Positions 61,001 through 64,000 of a DNA stretch of 64,000 bases are shown here, in pieces (position 1 is the first letter of the stretch; the number at the start of each line of letters is the position of its first letter). The notes below the pieces were generated by a model that worked only from the letters and a program-made list of their open reading frames with translations, did not search any database and was not told the DNA's origin. Origin of the DNA: Atriophallophorus winterbourni (Eukaryota; Platyhelminthes; Trematoda; Plagiorchiida; Microphallidae); NCBI GenBank assembly GCA_013407085.1, contig JACCGJ010005107.1:1-64000 (forward strand), read 5' to 3'. Made by a program: the position numbers and the translations under genes.

Positions 61001-63611
61001 TGAGCTAGCCTAAATGTGGTACTGCCTAGCTATATGTGTCCGTACCCGTGTAACTTATTGTAAATTCATTGCAACCTGTCTACTTTGTGTTGATTTTTTA
61101 GGTATCTAATTCAATTTTTCTATCCGGTATTGGAGTCTATGGTCCGACGCAGGCTGGTGATCGGCTAACAATACGTGTTGAACTCAAAGTTAGCACTCCA
61201 AAGAACTTAAAAAACCCTAGTGCCACGTCTGTCGGCACACAATTTCATGGAAACTTGGTTAATCCAAGATGGTGCGCCGTTTTACCAAGAGCAAGCAGTC
61301 TCCGCGAGTTCTCTGGTTCCGATTGGGCTGTTCCCTCATCACCAAGAAGAAGGAACCGGGGACACGAAAGATTATTCCATGTTTCTCGTGATGAAGTTAA
61401 TCGAATGATTAACGATCACGATATTCTTGATGAGCAAGCGAATAAGGCGATCTCGAGGTTAAGAACGGTTGCTACCGCCAAAACGCAAATTACTTCAGAC
61501 GGCGTTGCTAAAACGTTCGACGTTCATTTCCCGTGTCCAGTTAAAGTAAGCGTGTTGTATGAATTTTGAGTTTCAATTGCTCCAGATTAGCACTATTCAA
61601 TATTCTGTATACTGTATTGAGGCAATCAAATATAGTAAAAACATACCTCAATTATTGGGGTCATCCGGGTAAAAATCCGGGTCAATGTCAAAACAATATC
61701 GAGTAACTACCAAGTTACGTACACCAGTCAAAATCAAAGCTAAGTTCGAATGTCCGAACGTCCCACGCGATCGAGATTACGACAAATTGTGCGCAGCAAA
61801 TCAAGGTCAAAATAAGCAAACGGGTTCATAAAGCCATAGGGTAATGGCAAGTCAGAAAAGCAGTGTGGAAGTTGATATTGACGGAACAGAAAGAAACAGC
61901 AGTTACATGATGAAGGCGATCGAACCGTAGAGAAATCCTTGAGGTTAATCGATTGACTTTAAGCCCCGGGACCAATTTACTTATTTAAACCGCAAAGCAA
62001 CGGTGTACATTACATGGGCATTATAATGAATTTCACTTGTTGTACGCAACCTACGCGACGCTAAGTAGTAGATCATTGGGGGGTTAATAACATAAAAATC
62101 GGTATTCTCGTAAATATTACCGGTAACTTATTTGCTAGCTACAGGATACATATTTGAAATTGGTTTGAATATCAGTGTTTGCTAACTTTGTACAACTCAC
62201 GACATCGCAATTGACATACGTGACAATTTGAGACAAAAATTCAAATTAATTTTTTTACGGCAAAATCGTAGCTTATACGTGAAAACTTTCGAACACCTAA
62301 TACGTGGCAGCATATACAGTATGAAGACGAAAAGCTTTTAATTGGAAATATTCGAAAGTTCAGCTTGGAACTAATGTTCAAAAATGTAATCGTGCATATT
62401 ACGCAACAAAATATTACTATTTAAATTTACGTAGCTTACTAATATGTTGAATTTAGCCGCAATTTTTCAATTAAAAGTTTCTTTTAGCGATGTCATGTCG
62501 ATGTCAGCGGAATGAATCCTTTTTAGTAAGCACGTGACTCGGAGTAAAAGCGTCAAATTTTCGCTATTCTAATTTTGGCACCAAAACGAAAATAGATCCC
62601 GTATGACAATAACAAGCAAATCGTAAATGCACGTTGCTTTTGGCCGCTGCAATGTGTATTTGCCAACGTAGCGGCTCTAATGGTACGCGATGCGTTAAAT
62701 ATAAAAGCAAATGTCCGAACATCACTCAAGTTGGATACGCGAAACATTTTCTAAGAAGGTGAATACCTCCAACTTCTGTTTAAAATTCAGTTCATTCAGG
62801 TATGATACATTTTTCTAGGGCAGAAGGTTCCGGGGAACACAGACTCGATCTGAATGAATTTGTTTTCCTGAAGGTTAAGGTATGAATGTCGTGTTTCGCG
62901 AATAGCTTCGTGTGAATTTGTAGGACCTCTGTATACTTAGCTGAACGGTACATTTGAATCGATTTAGACGATGATTTCATCACATGAATCATCATGTGAC
63001 TCTCATGTATTTTGCGCAACCCATCGTTCGTTGACCATTGGCTTTACACTTTCTGATATGCAACGTACGCGCTCTTATTTCTATATTAAATGTTACCTTA
63101 ATAACCAAGCAGATCTGTTATTCCCTAGTATCCCAAAATATTATTCATTATCGTTATCGCACCGCCAAATGGGCTCAAACCTTCTAATAACATCTGACAT
63201 TGCAATAACGCTTTCATGAGAGACAGAAAATCCACCGTCACTAACTCAAGCCTCTTAAATTTATTGTTTCAGCTTATTGCAAGACATCGGTATTTGATCT
63301 CCTTGCACACGGTCCATAAAGACCAAGCGGAATCGGTTTCTTCGTCCGTGACTGCGATGAATTCTTCCACTTTGTACATTGGGTTTTTCGGCCGCCCTGA
63401 AATTCATGTCAGATGCTCAGCCGATGATGCTTGTCAGAGCCAAGTCCCTGGCAATTCTGCATCCAATTCCAAGCTCGGCCGCGTCCGAACAAACTCGGGT
63501 CACGATGAAAATACCGTTTTATTTCGTTTTTGGGAGAATTTCGATTCAATCGATCCGGGGGAAGTGGATCGAGGTTTTATACCAGAACTTTTGTTCTATA
63601 CCGCTGTTTAG
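36834..63611 (+). CDS. BTB-BACK-PHR protein (BTBD1/2/3/6 family), nine coding exons
   Basis: Exons at 36834-37041, 39268-40253, 41533-42363, 44761-44901, 47734-47835, 55279-55557, 58836-59102, 61102-61545 and 63273-63611 join in frame to about 1198 aa. The order is a 398-aa Ser-rich N-terminal extension; BTB (residues ~405-722) split by a ~205-aa insert; BACK (~723-849); linker; and PHR (~920-1198) with a ~100-aa insert, ending GFIPELLFYTAV, which matches the family ending IPELIFYA. Vertebrate members are about 480-525 aa. They act as Cullin-3 adaptors or partners that choose substrates for ubiquitination. Exon 1/2 membership rests on matching phases and on NDWR joining REIWRQLFISEKFADVWF as in family members. 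Which paralogue it is cannot be decided. Confidence 0.85.
37042..39267. other. Intron 1 of gene 2
   Basis: Strongly AT-rich (many TAATAATA and ATTTAAT tracts). No transposon piece was recognised, in contrast to nearly every other stretch this long in the window. Confidence 0.6.
39268..40253 (+). CDS. BTB-BACK-PHR gene exon 2, N-terminal extension
   Basis: Begins after TTGCTAAAG in the phase left by exon 1 and stays open 328 codons, including GNPPHIPSVIRPTFRGVSSN and ISSSTSVSATSSLEDIQ. It ends at EFGNDWR before GTAGGT in phase 0. It is rich in Ser, Asn, Pro and Arg and probably disordered. If the donor is not used, the frame would stop at 40307, so a separate short gene is the alternative. 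Confidence 0.75.
40254..41532. other. Intron 2 of gene 2
   Basis: Holds a short LINE 3' end (40998-41060). The remainder shows no recognised feature. Confidence 0.6.
40998..41060 (-). mobile_element. CR1-type LINE 3' end, very short
   Basis: GAGGTAATTCAAGGTTTTTA then ATGGTCTTAAAAGCAACAAG and CTTAGCAACAACCATA match the extreme 3' end of the family seen at 4550-4620 in reverse complement. Confidence 0.8.
41533..42363 (+). CDS. BTB-BACK-PHR gene exon 3, split BTB domain
   Basis: Begins after TTATTTCAG in phase 0: REIWRQLFISEKFADVWFNV is the BTB start. About 205 aa of Ser/Asp/Pro-rich sequence follow (TSAPSSPPSLLSSSFPSATQ among them). The BTB fold then resumes with VRFGAHKLILATVSPVFEAM and EIDIPDIHPK, ending at GTAAGG. 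There is no internal stop or recognisable intron across the insert, so it appears to be translated. Confidence 0.9.
43828..44043. repeat. Family B repeat copy flanked by ~35-bp direct repeats
   Basis: TAAAATTGATAAGTGAGTAG then TTAGGATGTA at 43833-43862 recurs as TAAATTTGATAAGGGAATAG then TTAGGATGTA at 44014-44043. Between them CTCACATCCCC...TTACAC and GTGTAATTT...GGGGATGTGAG form inverted arms around the family B core GGTTTCTGGCTGTTTGCCGT. Confidence 0.75.
44400..44640 (-). mobile_element. RTE-type LINE C-terminal fragment
   Basis: The reverse complement reads LRRPHLRHKEA, then KALGIDP and RRCVKGRLQDKKKQ, matching the RTE tail at 23550-23720 (RPQLRYK, KALGIDPASW, NCVKRRLQAGEKQ). Stops are present. 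It lies in intron 3 of gene 2. Confidence 0.7.
44761..44901 (+). CDS. BTB-BACK-PHR gene exon 4, end of BTB
   Basis: After ACCGGATACAG: AFRTMLLYIYTDEIQLEDDL, then VLYAAKKYMLPQLGKHCVEH and the donor GTGAGT. This is the highly conserved second half of the BTB domain and the 3-box start. Confidence 0.97.
45490..45840 (+). repeat. Family B repeat, partial tandem dimer
   Basis: The segment GATTCTGTGTTTGAACATTG then GGTTCGTTGTACGAACCCTA at 45521-45590 recurs at 45760-45835 with a period of about 239 bp. Between them is the family B core (TCTTACTGTCTCCACCGGAT, GGCAAACAGCCAGAAACCGG). GGTTCGTTGTACGAACC is itself palindromic. Confidence 0.8.
45841..46935. other. Intron 4 of gene 2, no feature recognised
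   Basis: AT-rich sequence between a family B repeat and an RTE tail. No coding motif was seen. Confidence 0.5.
46940..47535 (+). pseudogene. RTE-type LINE RT C-terminus and 3' end
   Basis: The nucleotide sequence parallels 23340-23740 (CCACGCAAGACACGAACGGA, GACAAAGTGACTAA, GTGCTTTCA, GACCATT), then TTGACCCTGCGAGTTGG. It continues to a Cys-rich segment CHRCGRDCSSRIGL at 47400-47440, the start of a zinc-finger pattern found at the C-terminus of many LINE ORF2 proteins. Multiple stops. Its last 130 bp match the 12706 copy. Confidence 0.8.
47734..47835 (+). CDS. BTB-BACK-PHR gene exon 5, BACK start
   Basis: After TTTCGTTTCAG: DLITASNVCAILDRSLFFDE then ADLTRRCWHVMDVL, the CW motif of the BACK region, followed by GTATGC. 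Thirty-four codons, phase 0 at both ends. Confidence 0.95.
47836..49558. other. Intron 5 of gene 2, first part
   Basis: No recognised repeat or coding motif. Small ORFs at 48072-48272 and 49066-49257 have no support. Confidence 0.5.
49559..50340 (+). pseudogene. LINE ORF1 relic
   Basis: Pieces include KPWCYMYQRDWETLFEANKK near 49730 and LSETIGVKKGILVDAFRIPW then GPSPLKLTFLTTEMTDNIKR at 50135-50280. The second resembles the LGV...VFRLPS...RPLKVxF pattern of CR1-type ORF1 RNA-binding regions. Broken by frameshifts. It precedes endonuclease and RT pieces in the order of one LINE. Confidence 0.6.
50640..51430 (+). pseudogene. LINE endonuclease domain (CR1/Jockey-type)
   Basis: Starts near 50655 with NAQSLWNKLAELTD-like sequence and IIAITETWYSS (the ETW motif). 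After a frame change or stop near 50718, a 223-codon open frame reads GGGVDLYC, MIGVVYRSPSSTESYNESLI, TMGDFNMLALYLRDVHSP, CTRRRGSDSPFILDLVLT and LSDHPVVVLDY. The ETW, RSPS, GDFN and SDH motifs are those of APE-type LINE endonucleases. Confidence 0.9.
51440..52565 (+). pseudogene. LINE reverse transcriptase, internally deleted
   Basis: Linker remnants (WQHFRVLCNKVTSF-like near 51600) lead to LRKSPGADGITPDVLMFCHR at 51945-52010. Then CEPLGPLLFLLYINDLPL follows at once, so the RT fingers and first palm motif, normally some 150 residues, are deleted. The FADD region is degraded. SSLENDLEVWISENLKS and RIINVYLRPTMEYAVKVCAP then APWLRKDITL finish the RT at 52565. Confidence 0.85.
52566..55278. other. 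Intron 5 of gene 2, last part
   Basis: AT-rich with a (TA)n at about 52882-52901, a CACA/CACG-rich stretch at 53940-53965, and (AAT)n at 54150-54168. No gene recognised. Confidence 0.5.
55279..55557 (+). CDS. BTB-BACK-PHR gene exon 6, BACK domain
   Basis: After TTTTAACTTAG: ASHVLSSPGLLQMEASNFKA, LKRDTLNCKESDVFAAVRRW, AGAECHRLGL, then VRFPTMMLSDFAEIVANSG, followed by GTGAGT. The VFxAVxxWAxAEC pattern is the BACK signature of this family. Confidence 0.97.
55558..58835. other. Intron 6 of gene 2
   Basis: About 3.3 kb with no recognised repeat or coding motif. The ORF at 57580-57888 is unsupported. Confidence 0.5.
58836..59102 (+). CDS. BTB-BACK-PHR gene exon 7, linker to PHR
   Basis: After CATTACAG: VRDLFVYITTKAHAKPGQRT, about 30 extra residues, then LWRCSRFSHT and SHKHVVSFQ, which corresponds to the RCHRFQSS...QFAVDRRVF stretch of family members. 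Donor GTAACA, phase 0. Confidence 0.85.
59103..61101. other. Intron 7 of gene 2
   Basis: Contains a weak partial family B match at 59888-59960 (GACCGGTTTTGGGTTCTGAG, then CAACCGGAGATAGCGAGATA) and a CATAGATTTATT triplet repeat at 60769-60800. Otherwise featureless. Confidence 0.5.
61102..61545 (+). CDS. BTB-BACK-PHR gene exon 8, PHR with insert
   Basis: After GATTTTTTAG: VSNSIFLSGIGVYGPTQAGD matches the family FIAGLGLYG, then LTIRVELKV. About 100 residues are inserted before TSDGVAKTFDVHFPCPVK, which matches the SDGSSxTFPVWFEHPV strand. Donor GTAAGC. Confidence 0.9.
61546..63272. other. Intron 8 of gene 2
   Basis: No recognised repeat or coding motif on either strand. Confidence 0.5.
63273..63611 (+). 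CDS. BTB-BACK-PHR gene exon 9 and stop
   Basis: After TTGTTTCAG: LIARHRYLISLHTVHKDQAE, YIGFFGRPEI, then TVLFRFWENFDSI and GFIPELLFYTAV before TAG. It corresponds to the PHR C-terminal half, with a loop of about 25 residues (CQSQVPGNSASNSKLGR) not found in shorter relatives. Confidence 0.95.
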   Translation, partial: LIARHRYLISLHTVHKDQAESVSSSVTAMNSSTLYIGFFGRPEIHVRCSADDACQSQVPGNSASNSKLGRVRTNSGHDENTVLFRFWENFDSIDPGEVDRGFIPELLFYTAV

Positions 63612-64000
63612 ATCTTGGTTTTCGCTACTGACCATTTTTATTTTTTAACTAACCATGTGATTGTTCCAGAAGTAATGCCCTGAAGATTTCTTTGCGCAAC
63701 TTCGATTTAAATTCGCTTATACTATCTTAATCGCATAAATCCTTTCCTGTTTGCCAAAGAATAAATTTCCATACATTGATAATGTCTCATGGATGGTTAT
63801 CTTTTTATTTGATAATTTCAATCACCTGATCTTCTGAAATTTTTCCGTGTGTTCCTGTATGAACCTATATCCCTAGATATAAGTAGACTAAAGATAAAGC
63901 CACATCCGACGTATAACATTTCTAGTGAGTCAAAAGCTATCTCTAAATAAATTTCGTCATTCCTCCGCCTGCTCACCTGTTAAAACGGTAATTGAAGTAG
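63612..64000. other. 3' UTR and flank of gene 2
   Basis: AT-rich, with two AATAAA hexamers. No further gene is seen before the window ends. Confidence 0.6.
63760..63765 (+). terminator. Candidate polyadenylation signal, gene 2
   Basis: AATAAA about 150 bases after the stop codon. A second AATAAA lies at 63946-63951; either could be used. Confidence 0.5.

Noticed and set aside
1..64000. CRISPR arrays, bacterial genes or operons
   Set aside because: No regularly spaced repeats with unique spacers and no prokaryote-like gene packing; splice sites and LINEs show a eukaryotic nuclear genome.

Overview
The window looks like nuclear DNA from a flatworm, most likely a trematode. It is AT-rich, with two widely split protein genes that have long introns and consensus GT/AG sites. 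Between and inside them lies a dense mix of degraded non-LTR retrotransposons (CR1/Jockey-type and RTE-type), Penelope-like relics, a Ty3/Gypsy LTR element, an integrase-type DNA transposon and short dispersed repeats of the kinds common in schistosome and liver-fluke genomes. Species cannot be fixed from the sequence alone. No prokaryotic operon, CRISPR array, rRNA or convincing tRNA was seen.

Layout. 1-4625: retrotransposon debris, comprising minus-strand endonuclease/RT pieces, two Penelope-like pieces and a fairly long plus-strand LINE RT. 4626-6684: no gene seen. 6685-9488: a 2.8-kb DNA transposon with ~260-bp terminal inverted repeats built from palindromic GATTCCGCGGAATC-type units. 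It carries a broken integrase-like transposase on the minus strand and sits in (TA)n.

9624-20543: gene 1, plus strand, six coding exons, encoding a DESI2/PPPDE-family deubiquitinase/deSUMOylase-like protein of about 421 aa with a long Ser-rich tail. Its introns hold at least five copies of a ~95-160-bp repeat and pieces of RTE elements. 20544-29287: intergenic, with an RTE element relic, several CR1-type LINE 3' ends and a degraded CR1-type RT. 29288-35116: a Ty3/Gypsy element in minus orientation with two nearly identical ~560-bp LTRs, broken gag and pol, and a nested ~670-bp insertion in the protease region.

36834-63611: gene 2, plus strand, nine coding exons, encoding a BTB-BACK-PHR protein (BTBD1/2/3/6 family) of about 1198 aa, more than twice the usual family length. 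The extra length is a ~398-aa N-terminal extension, ~205 aa inserted inside the BTB fold and ~100 aa inserted in the PHR domain. Its introns contain an internally deleted LINE with ORF1 and endonuclease remains (49559-52565), RTE tails and a ~240-bp repeat family.

The two host genes are both linked by family knowledge to ubiquitin/SUMO biology: removal of modifiers for DESI2, and Cullin-3 substrate adaptor for BTB-BACK-PHR proteins. Their proximity is probably incidental. The most unusual observations are the expanded BTB protein with a split BTB domain, the DNA transposon with palindromic minisatellite ends, and an apparent splice acceptor one base before the DESI2-like start codon, which could be a spliced-leader site.
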